Shown: piece by piece, positions 1 through 8,326 of the stretch
How the letters are laid out: the number at the start of each line of letters is the position of its first letter
Position numbering within the stretch: position 1 is the stretch's first letter
Source of the DNA: NCEH01 sp002257205
GTDB taxonomy: Bacteria > Pseudomonadota > Alphaproteobacteria > Rhizobiales > Xanthobacteraceae
Assembly: GCF_043195105.1 (NCBI RefSeq)
Contig: NZ_JBAFWO010000005.1
Strand: one strand, 5' to 3'
Length of the DNA: 64,000 nt
Position numbers and translations under genes: made by a program
The notes under the pieces: model-generated
Told to the model about the DNA's origin: nothing
The model's input: only the letters and a program-made list of their open reading frames with translations
Databases searched by the model: none

Positions 1-409
1 GATCATGGCCGGCTATGAGGCGCGGCGCGGCGCGCGTGACAATGATCCGCTCTCCGATATCGGCGCCTGGCTCGATATCCAGATCGAGATCGCCCCCACG
101 GTCACGCGCATGGTCAAGATCATGGCCGATTATGCGGCCTTGAACGCCCGCGATGCGCAGGTGGACCAATTGATCGCGGATTTCTATCGCGACGAGCGCG
201 TCCTGGTGGAAGAGACCCTGGCGCGGGGCATCGCCGCTGGTCAGTATCGGCCCGTGGACACGGCCAAGATGGCGCGGCTGATCGGCCTGCATCTCGATGG
301 CATCTTCCATGCCTCCGCCAGCCGTGGCGATGATCGCATCGCCGCCGACATCGAGGAATTGCGCGAGTTCATCCTTCATTTCCTGGGCGTGCGGCCGGAC
401 GCGGCCTGA
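1..409 (+). CDS. TetR/AcrR-type regulator, C-terminal part only
   Basis: Only the ligand-binding and dimerisation half of a TetR-type repressor is visible. The frame is open through the left edge, so the ATG at 5 is probably internal and the N-terminal helix-turn-helix lies outside the window. The 134 visible residues are predicted helical and end in an amphipathic helix (LREFILHFLGV), as usual in TetR C-terminal domains. The stop lies 40 bases before the nitrilase-fold amidase, so the two may be co-transcribed, with this protein the likely local regulator. The family call rests on general pattern only; the ligand is unknown. Confidence 0.7.
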   Translation, partial: IMAGYEARRGARDNDPLSDIGAWLDIQIEIAPTVTRMVKIMADYAALNARDAQVDQLIADFYRDERVLVEETLARGIAAGQYRPVDTAKMARLIGLHLDGIFHASASRGDDRIAADIEELREFILHFLGVRPDAA

Positions 410-449
410 GCGCGATTCCCGCCCCGAACACGCATCCGACGGAGCGTCC

Positions 450-1259
450 ATGCTGATCGCTTTATTGCAGATGACGCCGGTCGCCGCCGATCCGGCCGCC
501 AATCTTGCCCGCATCGCGCAGGCGGCCATGGCGGCGGGGGCCTTCGGCTGCGATCTCCTGGTGACGCCGGAAATGGGCGTCACCGGCTATCATATCGGCG
601 CCGATATCGCCCGCCTCGCCGAGCCGCGCGACGGGCCGCTGGTGGCCCGGCTGGGCGAGATCGCGGCGCGCGCCGGGCTGGCGCTGGTGGCTGGTTTCCC
701 GGAACGGGCGGAGGGCAAGATCTATAATAGCCTCGTCCTGGCGCGGCCGGACGGCGACACATTCGTCTACCGCAAATGCCATCTCTATGGGCCGGACGAG
801 AGGGCGGCCTTTACGCCCTCGAACGTGCTCCCCGGCATCGTCGAGATCGCCGGGCTGAAAGTGGGATTCCTGATCTGCTACGACGTGGAGTTTCCCGAGA
901 TGGTGCAGGGCCTTGCCCTCGCCGGCGCGGACTTGGTGGTGGTCCCGACCGCGCTGGCCGCCACCCCCTCCTGCCGGCGCATCGCACTCAGCCTCGTGCC
1001 GGCGCGGGCGCTGGAGAACCATGTCTTCATCGCCTATGCGGATCTGTGCGGCAGCGAGCGCGGGCTGACCTATCAGGGCTGCTCGGTGATCGCGGCGCCT
1101 GACGGGGAGGATCTGGCGCGGGCGGGAGCGGCCGAGGCGCTGCTGATGGCCCGCATCGATCCCGGCGCCTATGCGGCGGCGCGGGTGGAAAATCCCTATC
1201 TGCAAGACCGCCGCCCTGCGCTTTACGCGGCCCGGCGCGCGGGGGCGGCGGAAGGATAG
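450..1259 (+). CDS. Carbon-nitrogen hydrolase (nitrilase superfamily amidase)
   Basis: Predicted cytoplasmic amidase of the nitrilase superfamily, hydrolysing a C-N bond in a small amide or carbamoyl compound. The catalytic triad is visible as Glu41 (TPEMGVTGY), Lys109 (YRKCHLYGPDE) and Cys143 (ICYDVEFPE). The 269-residue length fits single-domain aliphatic or omega-amidase relatives. The ATG at 450 is chosen because the family beta-strand (MLIALLQMTP) begins there; longer in-frame extensions overlap the TetR gene. The stop sits inside a 15-base tandem duplication (1245-1274) and is 15 bases from the convergent GntR stop. The substrate is not evident; RamA-type amidase, omega-amidase and N-carbamoyl hydrolase are all possible. 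Confidence 0.88.
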   Translation: MLIALLQMTPVAADPAANLARIAQAAMAAGAFGCDLLVTPEMGVTGYHIGADIARLAEPRDGPLVARLGEIAARAGLALVAGFPERAEGKIYNSLVLARPDGDTFVYRKCHLYGPDERAAFTPSNVLPGIVEIAGLKVGFLICYDVEFPEMVQGLALAGADLVVVPTALAATPSCRRIALSLVPARALENHVFIAYADLCGSERGLTYQGCSVIAAPDGEDLARAGAAEALLMARIDPGAYAAARVENPYLQDRRPALYAARRAGAAEG

Positions 1260-1274
1260 GCGGCGGAAGGATAG
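1245..1274. repeat. 15-bp tandem duplication across a stop codon
   Basis: The unit GCGGCGGAAGGATAG occurs twice back to back (1245-1259 and 1260-1274). The first copy ends with the TAG stop of the amidase gene, and the second fills the whole gap to the convergent GntR gene. A recent slippage duplication is the simplest reading. Confidence 0.85.
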
Positions 1275-2120
1275 TCAGGAGGCCGGGACGGTCCCGGCCT
1301 TGGTGCGCGGGACGCGGGACGCGGCCTTGCCGCGCGCCGGCTGCGGAGGCGGTTCACGCCCATCCGGATCCGGGCCGGCCGCGCCGTCGCCGGCTTTGGC
1401 TGCCGCCCGCTTTCCCGCCGTGCGCGGCTCGGGTTTCTCCTTGGCGTCCAGGCCGGCCAGCGATTCAAGCACCATGCCCGCCTTGTGACGCAGATGGTCG
1501 CGCAGGATGCGGCCGAGCCGCGGGCCGTCGCGCTCCGCCAGCGCTTCCATCATGCGTTCGTGGTCGTCCACCGCCTCGCGCCAGCGGGCCGGCGATTTCT
1601 TGGCCACGAACCGCACCGCATGGATGCGCACCATCAGATTATTATAGAGCTGGGTCAGCGGCGCATTGCCGGCGATCTCGAAGAAGGCGGCGTGGATCGC
1701 CTTGTTGAGGTTGAGATAGGGCGCGACCTCGCCCGCCTGGTAATGGGCGACCATGGCGTCGTGCATGGCCTTGAGCTTGGCGAACTGCGCCGTGGTGATG
1801 CGGGTGCAGGCGATTTCCCCGGCGAGCGCTTCGAGCGCGCCCATGATGGGGAAATAGGCGTCGATCTCCTCATTCGAGATCCGCGCGACCATGGCGCCGC
1901 GATTGGGCGTGAGCACCAGCAGGCCCTCGGCCGCCAGCACCTTCAGCGCTTCCCGCAAGGGGGTGCGCGAAACGCCGAAGCGGGCGCACAGGGCCTGTTC
2001 GGGGATCTTGTCGCCCGGCTGCAATTCGTCGCCGAGGATCATGTCGCGCAGCAGCGGCACGAGCTCGCCATGCAGGCTGCGCCGGGTAATGATGGCCTTG
2101 TCCGATGTGGTTTCAGGCAT
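1275..2120 (-). CDS. GntR-family (FCD) transcriptional regulator
   Basis: Winged-helix regulator with a GntR DNA-binding domain (about residues 16-80, with VSRTPLREALKVLAAEGL) followed by an all-helical FCD effector domain (about 90-220). The FCD type usually binds a metal and a small carboxylic acid. Residues 225-281 form an unusually long, basic, Pro/Ala-rich tail with no domain I recognise. The ATG follows a good ribosome site (AAGGAGAGG). It lies 78 bases downstream of the aminotransferase gene on the same strand and may be co-transcribed with it. Its likely targets are this gene pair and the divergent dehydrogenase and tct genes. Confidence 0.9.
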   Translation of the reverse strand: MPETTSDKAIITRRSLHGELVPLLRDMILGDELQPGDKIPEQALCARFGVSRTPLREALKVLAAEGLLVLTPNRGAMVARISNEEIDAYFPIMGALEALAGEIACTRITTAQFAKLKAMHDAMVAHYQAGEVAPYLNLNKAIHAAFFEIAGNAPLTQLYNNLMVRIHAVRFVAKKSPARWREAVDDHERMMEALAERDGPRLGRILRDHLRHKAGMVLESLAGLDAKEKPEPRTAGKRAAAKAGDGAAGPDPDGREPPPQPARGKAASRVPRTKAGTVPAS

Positions 2121-2198
2121 GGAACGCGTCCTCTCCTTAGGAGAAGTGTCCCGGTCCGGCGCGGGAATGCAAGCGGTCCCGCGCCGGGATGATGCGGG

Positions 2199-3407
2199 CT
2201 ATTCCGCGGCGACGGCCACCTGGTGGCGCGCGGCTGCCGTGAGATACTCCATGGCCGCCTGCACGCCGCCCTTGTGATGGGGGATGCCGGCGAGCTCCAA
2301 TCCCATTTCCACGCCCGCGAGCGCGCCGAGGATGGTCAGGTCGTTGGTATCGCCGAGATGGCCGATGCGGAACACCCGGCCCTGGAGCTTGGTGAGGCCG
2401 GTGCCGAGCGAAATGTCGAAATGCTCCAGCGCCACTTGGCGGAAGCGGTCGGCATCATGGCCTTCCGGCACCAGCACGGCGGTCAGGGACGAGGAATAAT
2501 ATTTCGCCTCCCGGCACAGCACCTCCAGCCCCCAGGCGCGCACGGCGCGGCGGGTGGCCTCAGCGTGGCGGTCGTGGCGGGCGAAGACATTCTCCAGCCC
2601 TTCCTCGTTGAGCATGTCGATCGCCTCGGCGAGGCCGTAGAGCAATGTGGTGCCGGGCGTATAGGGGAAGAAGCCGTTGCGGTTGGGGCCGAGCATTTCT
2701 TCCCACGCCCAGAACAGCTTCGGCAGCTTGGAGGTCTTGGTGGCGGCGAGCGCCTTTTCGCTCACGGCGGTGAAGGAGAGGCCGGGCGGCAGCATCAGCC
2801 CCTTCTGCGAGCCCGCCACCGTGACGTCCACGCCCCATTCGTCGTGGCGATAATCGATGGAAGCCAGCGAGGAGATGGTGTCCACCAGCAGCAAGGCCGG
2901 GTGCCCGGCGGCATCGATGGCGCGGCGGATTTCCGGCACTAAGGTGATGCAGCCGGTGGAGGTCTCGTTGTGCACCACACACACGGCCTTGATCTCGTGG
3001 GCCTTGTCTTCCTTGAGCCGGGCCTCGATGGCGGCGGCATCCGCGCCGATGCGCCAGTCGGAGGCGATGAATTCCGGCTGGATGCCGATCTTCAGCGCCA
3101 TGTTCTTCCACAAAGTGGCGAAATGCCCGGTCTCGAACATCAGCACCTTGTCGCCAGCGGAGAGCGTGTTCACCAGCGCCGCTTCCCATGCGCCGGTGCC
3201 CGAGGCGGGATAGATGATGACCGGGCTGCTGGTGCGGAAAATCGTCTTGATGCCCTCCAGCACCCGGCGCCCGAGCTTCTGGAAATCCGGTCCGCGATGG
3301 TCGATCACGGGCATGTCCATGGCCCGCATGATGCGGTCGGGCACCGGCGTCGGGCCGGGAATCTGCAGGAAATGGCGCCCCGCGATGCGGGCGGAATTGC
3401 TGGCCAT
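2199..3407 (-). CDS. PLP-dependent aminotransferase, serine/alanine-glyoxylate type
   Basis: Class-V fold-type I aminotransferase related to serine-glyoxylate and alanine-glyoxylate aminotransferases, which move an amino group onto glyoxylate. The N-terminal signature (FLQIPGPTPVPDRIMRAM) and the PLP-lysine region (VAGSQKGLMLPPGL) are clear, and about 400 residues fits the family. I chose the ATG at 3407 (MASNSARIAG); an earlier in-frame ATG at 3431 adds only eight residues. It is divergent from the FAD/Fe-S dehydrogenase, which could supply a 2-oxo acid such as glyoxylate. The exact amino donor is unknown, and other class-V enzymes (2-aminoethylphosphonate or purine-catabolic types) are possible. 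Confidence 0.85.
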   Translation of the reverse strand: MASNSARIAGRHFLQIPGPTPVPDRIMRAMDMPVIDHRGPDFQKLGRRVLEGIKTIFRTSSPVIIYPASGTGAWEAALVNTLSAGDKVLMFETGHFATLWKNMALKIGIQPEFIASDWRIGADAAAIEARLKEDKAHEIKAVCVVHNETSTGCITLVPEIRRAIDAAGHPALLLVDTISSLASIDYRHDEWGVDVTVAGSQKGLMLPPGLSFTAVSEKALAATKTSKLPKLFWAWEEMLGPNRNGFFPYTPGTTLLYGLAEAIDMLNEEGLENVFARHDRHAEATRRAVRAWGLEVLCREAKYYSSSLTAVLVPEGHDADRFRQVALEHFDISLGTGLTKLQGRVFRIGHLGDTNDLTILGALAGVEMGLELAGIPHHKGGVQAAMEYLTAAARHQVAVAAE

Positions 3408-3552
3408 CGGGTTTGGCTCCCCTTGGATCATTGGGCGACCGGAAAAATCCCTGCCGCGATTTAGCGTTCTGTTTCAGGCCATTAGCCCTCGTCGGCCGGC
3501 GCCGGTCCGGGGGCCGGACACGGCGCGGCGACGGCAGCGCGCGAAACGCATC

Positions 3553-3578
3553 TTGCATGAAATGAATTATGAATGCAA
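3553..3578. promoter_or_regulatory. Candidate operator dyad between divergent operons
   Basis: TTGCAT and ATGCAA flank 14 AT-rich bases in the divergent region between the aminotransferase (start 3407) and the dehydrogenase. The dyad stands out in otherwise GC-rich DNA, and an adjacent GntR gene offers a plausible ligand-responsive protein. Binding is inferred only. Confidence 0.35.
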
Positions 3579-3640
3579 AATCAGTTTCAAGTCCGGCGAT
3601 GAGACCGGAAACAAAGGCGCCAGGGTGGGGAGATGCGAGC

Positions 3641-6607
3641 ATGGCGGCACGTCTGATGCCCGGGCTGGAACGTCGGCTGCGCGCCGAGACCACCGGCGAC
3701 GTGCTGTTCGACCGCTTCAGCCGCGGCCGGTATGCGACCGACGCCTCGGTCTATCAGATGATGCCCGTGGGCGCGGTCGTGCCCCGCTCCGTGGACGAGG
3801 CGGAGCGCGCCATCGCCTTGGCGCGGGAAGAGGGCGCCCGCGTTCTGCCGCGCGGCGGCGGCACCTCCCAATGCGGCCAGACCCTCAATGATGCGCTGGT
3901 GGTGGATTGCTCCAAGCATCTCACGCGCATCCTTGACTTGGATGTGGAAGGCCGGCGCTGCGTGGTCGAGCCAGGCATCGTGCTGGATGAATTGAACCGC
4001 CAGCTGAAGCCGCACGGCCTGTGGTTCCCGGTGGATGTCTCCACCGCCTCGCGCGCCACCATCGGCGGCATGGCGGGCAATAATTCCTGTGGTGGCCGCT
4101 CGCTGCGCTACGGCACCATGCGGGACAATGTGATCGCGCTCGACGCCGTGCTGGCCGATGGCACGCCCGCCCATTTCGGCGCCGTCTCCCCCAATCTGCA
4201 CGAGATCGAGACCGGCTCGCCGCTGCTGCCGCTGGCGCAGGACCTGCTGGCACTCGGCGCCCGCGAGGCGGACGAGGTCGCGGCCCGCTTTCCCAAGGTC
4301 CAGCGGCGTGTCGGCGGTTATAATCTCGACGCCTTGCTGCCGGGCAAGCCGCTGAACCTTGCTCATCTGCTGGTGGGCTCGGAAGGCACGCTCGCCTTTT
4401 CCACCCGCATCGAATTGAAGCTGTGGCCGGTGCTCGGCAAGCGCGCGCTCGGCGCCTGTCATTTCGGCAGCTTCTACGCGGCGATGGACGCCGCCCAGCA
4501 TCTGGTGAAGCTGAAGCCCATCGCGGTGGAACTGGTGGATTCCACCTTGCTCGCGCTCGCCTCCGACATCGCCATGTTCCGCCCGACGCTGCACCAGTTC
4601 GTGCGCGGCACGCCGGAAGCGATTTTGCTGGTGGAGTTCGCGGAGAGCGAAGCGGAAAACGCCCTGCGCCTGGAGCGCCTGCACCAGCTGATGGGCGATC
4701 TCGGCTTCGGCTGGGATCGTTCGGGCGCCAAATGGGGCGGGGTGGTGGATGTGCTGAACCCGGCGCTCCAGGCGGCCATCGCCGATGTGCGCACGTCCGG
4801 CCTCAACATCATGATGTCCATGAAGGAAGCGGGAAAGCCGGTGTCCTTCGTGGAAGATTGCGCGGTGCCGCTGGAGCACCTCGCCGAATATACGAACCAG
4901 CTGACGCAAGTGTTCGAGAAGCACGGCACGCGCGGTACTTGGTATGCCCACGCCTCGGAAGGCTGCCTGCATGTGCGCCCGGTGCTCAACCTGCGCCAGG
5001 ACAAGGATTTGAAGGCCATGCGCGCGATCGCCGAGGAGGCGTTCGCCTTGGTGAAAGCCTATAAGGGCTCCCATTCCGGCGAGCATGGCGACGGCATCGT
5101 GCGCTCGGAATTCCACGAGACCATGTTCGGCACCCGCCTCGTGAACGCCTTCACTGAGGTGAAGGACCGGTTCGATCCGCACGGCCTCTACAATCCCGGC
5201 AAGATCGTGCGGGCGCCGAAGTTCGATGATCGCAGCGTCATGCGCTACGGCCCCGGCTATGCCGGCCGGCCCATGGAAACCCGGCTCGACTGGTCGGCCT
5301 ATTCCGGCACCGGCGGCGGGTTCCAGGGCGCGGTCGAGATGTGCAACAACAACGGCGCCTGCAGGAAGCTCTCGGGCGGCACCATGTGCCCGTCTTATCG
5401 CGTCACCCGCAATGAGAAGGACGTGACGCGCGGCCGCGCCAATACGCTGCGCCTCGCCATCACCGGCCAATTGGGGCCGGATGCCTTCACCTCCGACGCC
5501 ATGGCCGAGACGCTGAAGCTGTGCGTGTCGTGCAAGGGCTGCCGGCGCGAATGCCCGACCGGCGTCGACATGGCCCGCATGAAGATCGAGGTGCTGGCCG
5601 CGCGCGCCGAAAAATACGGCCATTCCCTGCGTGACCGGCTGGTGGGGTGGCTGCCGCGCTATGCCCCGCTCGCGGCGAAGCTCGCGCCGCTGCTGAATTT
5701 GCGGGATCGCCTGCCGGGCGCGGCGCAGCTGTCGGAAAAACTGACCGGCTTCAGCGCCCGCCGCCGTCTGCCGCGCTGGCGGCGCGACGTGTTCGCGCCC
5801 AAGGGCGGCATGTTCGGTGATCCCGACGGGCGGGAAGTGGTCCTGTTCGCCGACACCTTCAACCGCGCGTTCGAGAAGGAGAATCTCGACGCGGCGCTGG
5901 AGGTGCTCGTCGCCGGCGGCTACCGGGTGCATCTCGCCCTGCCGCCGGCCGGCGAGCGGCCCTTGTGCTGCGGGCGCTCGTTCCTGTCGGTCGGACGGCC
6001 GGATCTTGCGAAGGCCGAGGCCGAGCGGGTGATTGCCGCGCTCGATCCCTTCGTGTCGCGCGGCGTGCCGGTGGTGGGGCTGGAGCCGAGCTGCCTGCTC
6101 ACCTTCCGCGACGAGGTGCCGGCGCTGCTGAAAAGCCCGGCGGCGGAGCGGCTTGCCGCCCATGCTTTGCTGTTCGAGGAGTTTTTGGCCCGCGAGCACG
6201 ACCAGGGCCGTCTTTCCTTGCCGCTCGGCGCGATCGAGGGCAGCGCTTTGCTGCACGGCCATTGCCACCAGAAGGCGTTCGCCGCCATGGGCGCGGTGGA
6301 AAAGACGCTGCGCCTGGTGCCGGGGCTGAAGGTGGAAACCATCGAATCCAGCTGCTGCGGCATGGCGGGCGCGTTCGGCTATGGGGCGGACACGATCGAC
6401 GTGTCGCTGGCCATGGCGGAACTTTCGCTGCTGCCGGCGGTGCGCGCGGCGGGCGAGGACACCATCCTCGTCGCCGACGGAACCTCCTGCCGGCATCAGA
6501 TCGCGGACGGCGCCAAACGCTCCGCGATCCATGTCGCCCGTCTCCTCTCGCGCAGCCTCGCGGCCGGCGTGGAGCAGAAGCGGGAGGCGCAGGAGGCCGC
6601 GCAATAG
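3641..6607 (+). CDS. FAD-linked / Fe-S 2-hydroxyacid dehydrogenase (GlcD-GlcF-type fusion)
   Basis: Large flavo-iron-sulfur oxidoreductase of about 988 residues, of the D-lactate / D-2-hydroxyglutarate / glycolate dehydrogenase group. In order it has an FAD-binding type-4 domain (about 25-190, VLPRGGGTSQCGQT), an FAD-oxidase C-terminal domain (about 250-520, SGEHGDGIVR), a ferredoxin-like 4Fe-4S module (CVSCKGCRRECPTGVDM) and two CCG-type cysteine-rich repeats, the second ending SSCCGMAGAFGYG. It should oxidise a 2-hydroxy acid and pass electrons to the respiratory chain. ATG 3641 is preferred because GGGGAG lies eight bases upstream; ATG 3569 is an alternative. It lies 74 bases before tctC, suggesting the hydroxy acid is imported by that transporter. 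Confidence 0.9.
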   Translation: MAARLMPGLERRLRAETTGDVLFDRFSRGRYATDASVYQMMPVGAVVPRSVDEAERAIALAREEGARVLPRGGGTSQCGQTLNDALVVDCSKHLTRILDLDVEGRRCVVEPGIVLDELNRQLKPHGLWFPVDVSTASRATIGGMAGNNSCGGRSLRYGTMRDNVIALDAVLADGTPAHFGAVSPNLHEIETGSPLLPLAQDLLALGAREADEVAARFPKVQRRVGGYNLDALLPGKPLNLAHLLVGSEGTLAFSTRIELKLWPVLGKRALGACHFGSFYAAMDAAQHLVKLKPIAVELVDSTLLALASDIAMFRPTLHQFVRGTPEAILLVEFAESEAENALRLERLHQLMGDLGFGWDRSGAKWGGVVDVLNPALQAAIADVRTSGLNIMMSMKEAGKPVSFVEDCAVPLEHLAEYTNQLTQVFEKHGTRGTWYAHASEGCLHVRPVLNLRQDKDLKAMRAIAEEAFALVKAYKGSHSGEHGDGIVRSEFHETMFGTRLVNAFTEVKDRFDPHGLYNPGKIVRAPKFDDRSVMRYGPGYAGRPMETRLDWSAYSGTGGGFQGAVEMCNNNGACRKLSGGTMCPSYRVTRNEKDVTRGRANTLRLAITGQLGPDAFTSDAMAETLKLCVSCKGCRRECPTGVDMARMKIEVLAARAEKYGHSLRDRLVGWLPRYAPLAAKLAPLLNLRDRLPGAAQLSEKLTGFSARRRLPRWRRDVFAPKGGMFGDPDGREVVLFADTFNRAFEKENLDAALEVLVAGGYRVHLALPPAGERPLCCGRSFLSVGRPDLAKAEAERVIAALDPFVSRGVPVVGLEPSCLLTFRDEVPALLKSPAAERLAAHALLFEEFLAREHDQGRLSLPLGAIEGSALLHGHCHQKAFAAMGAVEKTLRLVPGLKVETIESSCCGMAGAFGYGADTIDVSLAMAELSLLPAVRAAGEDTILVADGTSCRHQIADGAKRSAIHVARLLSRSLAAGVEQKREAQEAAQ

Positions 6608-6681
6608 GTGCGTGCGTAACCAGCTTCAAATCAACAGCCGGAACGAGCGTCGCAAAGGCGCCGGAAACCAAGGAGGAAGCC

Positions 6682-7689
6682 ATGTGGAGTGCCGAGCTTA
6701 AACGCGGTGCCGTCGCCGCCATCTTCGCCGGCGGCCTGTGCGCCGCCGCCCCCGCCCTCGCCTGGGAGCCGACCAAGCCCATCGAGATCATCGTCCCGGC
6801 CGGCGCCGGCGGCGCCACCGACCAGATGGCGCGCATGATCCAGGCCGCCGTGCAGAAGAACAATCTGCTGAAGGTGCCCACCGTGGTCTCGCTGAAAGGC
6901 GGCGCCTCCGGCGGCGAGGGCCTGATGGACATGAAGGCGAGCGCGGGCGATCCCTACAAGTTCATCATCGCCCAGTCGTCGATCTATACGTTGCCGTTCT
7001 CGGCGAAACTGCCCTTCTCCTGGAAGGACATGACGCCGGTGGCGATCATCGCGCTGGATGAATTCGTGCTGTGGGTGAATTCGGGCGCGCCCTACAAGAC
7101 CACCGCCGAATTCGCCGCCGCCGCGAAGAAGGCCGGCACCGAGACCCTGCGCATGGGCGGCACCGGCTCCAAGCGCGAGGACCAGATCCTCACCGCCGCC
7201 ATCGAGAAGGCGACCGGCGCCAAGTTCGCCTATATCCCCTACAAGTCTGGCGGCGAGGCGGCGACGCAATTGGTGGGCAATCACACCGAAGCCAACGTCA
7301 ACAACCCGTCCGAGAACGTCGCCCAATGGCGGGCCGGGCAGGTGCGGGCGCTGTGCCTGTTCGACACCAGCCGCCTGCCCTATGACGAGAAGGTCACGCC
7401 CGACATGGCGTGGAAGGACATTCCCACCTGCAAGGAAGTCGGGCTCGATATCGACTACACGATGTTGCGCGGCATCTTCCTGCCTGGGAAGGTCACGCCC
7501 GATCAGGTGGCCTTCTATCAGGATCTGTTCCGCAAGATCGCGCAGACGCCTGAATACAAGGATTACCTGAAGAACCAGGCGCTGAAGGCCGCCTATATCG
7601 AGGGCGAAGCCATGACCAAGTTCCTCCAGGAGGACGAGGCCCGCCACAAGGCACTGATGACCGAGGCGGGCTTCATCGCCGCGCACTGA
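6682..7689 (+). CDS. tctC: Tripartite tricarboxylate transporter substrate-binding protein (TctC/Bug)
   Basis: Periplasmic binding protein of a tripartite tricarboxylate transporter. A Sec signal peptide (about residues 1-27, ending ALA-W) precedes a Bug-family domain that opens EPTKPIEIIVPAGAGGATDQMARM, shortened here to its hallmarks PIEIIVPAGAGG and DQMAR. The length of 335 residues is normal. AGGAGG lies just before ATG 6682, which decides the start. Bug proteins bind carboxylates such as citrate, tartrate, glutamate or terephthalate; given the neighbouring 2-hydroxyacid dehydrogenase, a hydroxy acid is the best guess. It heads tctCBA. Confidence 0.9.
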   Translation: MWSAELKRGAVAAIFAGGLCAAAPALAWEPTKPIEIIVPAGAGGATDQMARMIQAAVQKNNLLKVPTVVSLKGGASGGEGLMDMKASAGDPYKFIIAQSSIYTLPFSAKLPFSWKDMTPVAIIALDEFVLWVNSGAPYKTTAEFAAAAKKAGTETLRMGGTGSKREDQILTAAIEKATGAKFAYIPYKSGGEAATQLVGNHTEANVNNPSENVAQWRAGQVRALCLFDTSRLPYDEKVTPDMAWKDIPTCKEVGLDIDYTMLRGIFLPGKVTPDQVAFYQDLFRKIAQTPEYKDYLKNQALKAAYIEGEAMTKFLQEDEARHKALMTEAGFIAAH

Positions 7690-7713
7690 TGTCTGTGTGA
7701 CTCCGGCGCAAAG

Positions 7714-7737
7714 CCCTCTCCCGCACGCGGGGGAGGG
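7714..7737. repeat. GC-rich palindromic intergenic repeat (CCCTCTCCCGC type)
   Basis: CCCTCTCCCGC, two bases, then GCGGGGGAGGG form a nearly perfect hairpin between tctC and tctB. It is one member of a family found in many intergenic gaps of this window. It may also stabilise the tctC message, since binding proteins usually need higher expression than their membrane partners. Confidence 0.75.
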
Positions 7738-7796
7738 AGCTAACGCCAGCTTCCCCATCGGGGGATCCTTCACCCTTTTCTTCAGCGGAGCGCGCC

Positions 7797-8315
7797 ATGT
7801 CCGCAGACCTCCATTCCTCCCCCGCGTCCGACGACCGGGCCGTGATTTCCCGCCGGGCCGTCGATCTCTCGGTTTCGGTGCTGCTGTTCCTGGTGGCGCT
7901 CGCGCTGGCCTATGACAATTGGCAGGTCGGCATCGCCTGGGCCCCGGACGGGCCGGAGGCGGGCTATTTTCCGTTCTATCTCTGCATGATCATGGCGGTG
8001 GCGTCCCTGGTCGGCGTGGCGCGCAGCCTCACCGATCCGGGCGGGCGGGACGGCTTCGTCACGCGCGGGCAGGCGCGCCGGGTGATGCAGGTGTTCGTGC
8101 CCACCTTGATCTTCGTCGCGCTGATCCAGCTGCTGGGCATCTATGTCGCCAGCTTCATCCTGGTGAGTGGCTTCATGATCTGGCTCGGCAAGGCGCCGGC
8201 TTGGAAGGCCCTGCTGACCGCCGCCATCTTCACCGCCTTCATGTTCTACGTCTTCGACGTGCAATTCACCGTCCTGATGCCCAAGGGTCCGCTCGAAGCG
8301 GCCTTCGGTCTCTGA
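7797..8315 (+). CDS. tctB: Tripartite tricarboxylate transporter small membrane subunit (TctB)
   Basis: Small inner-membrane subunit of the TTT importer, 172 residues with about four hydrophobic helices, the first near residues 25-45 (VDLSVSVLLFLVALALAYDN). The pattern PEAGYFPFYLCMIMAVASL, with an acidic loop before helix 2, is typical of TctB. It works with TctA to move the carboxylate delivered by TctC, driven by an ion gradient. The gene is 11 bases before tctA and almost certainly co-translated with it. Confidence 0.88.
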   Translation: MSADLHSSPASDDRAVISRRAVDLSVSVLLFLVALALAYDNWQVGIAWAPDGPEAGYFPFYLCMIMAVASLVGVARSLTDPGGRDGFVTRGQARRVMQVFVPTLIFVALIQLLGIYVASFILVSGFMIWLGKAPAWKALLTAAIFTAFMFYVFDVQFTVLMPKGPLEAAFGL

Positions 8316-8326
8316 GGAGTATCGAC

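Noticed and set aside
3587..6604. A 1005-codon open frame on the minus strand opposite the FAD/Fe-S dehydrogenase
   Set aside because: It is the antisense shadow of a well-supported gene. The translation is rich in His, Arg and Gln with no family similarity, as expected from third-position GC bias.
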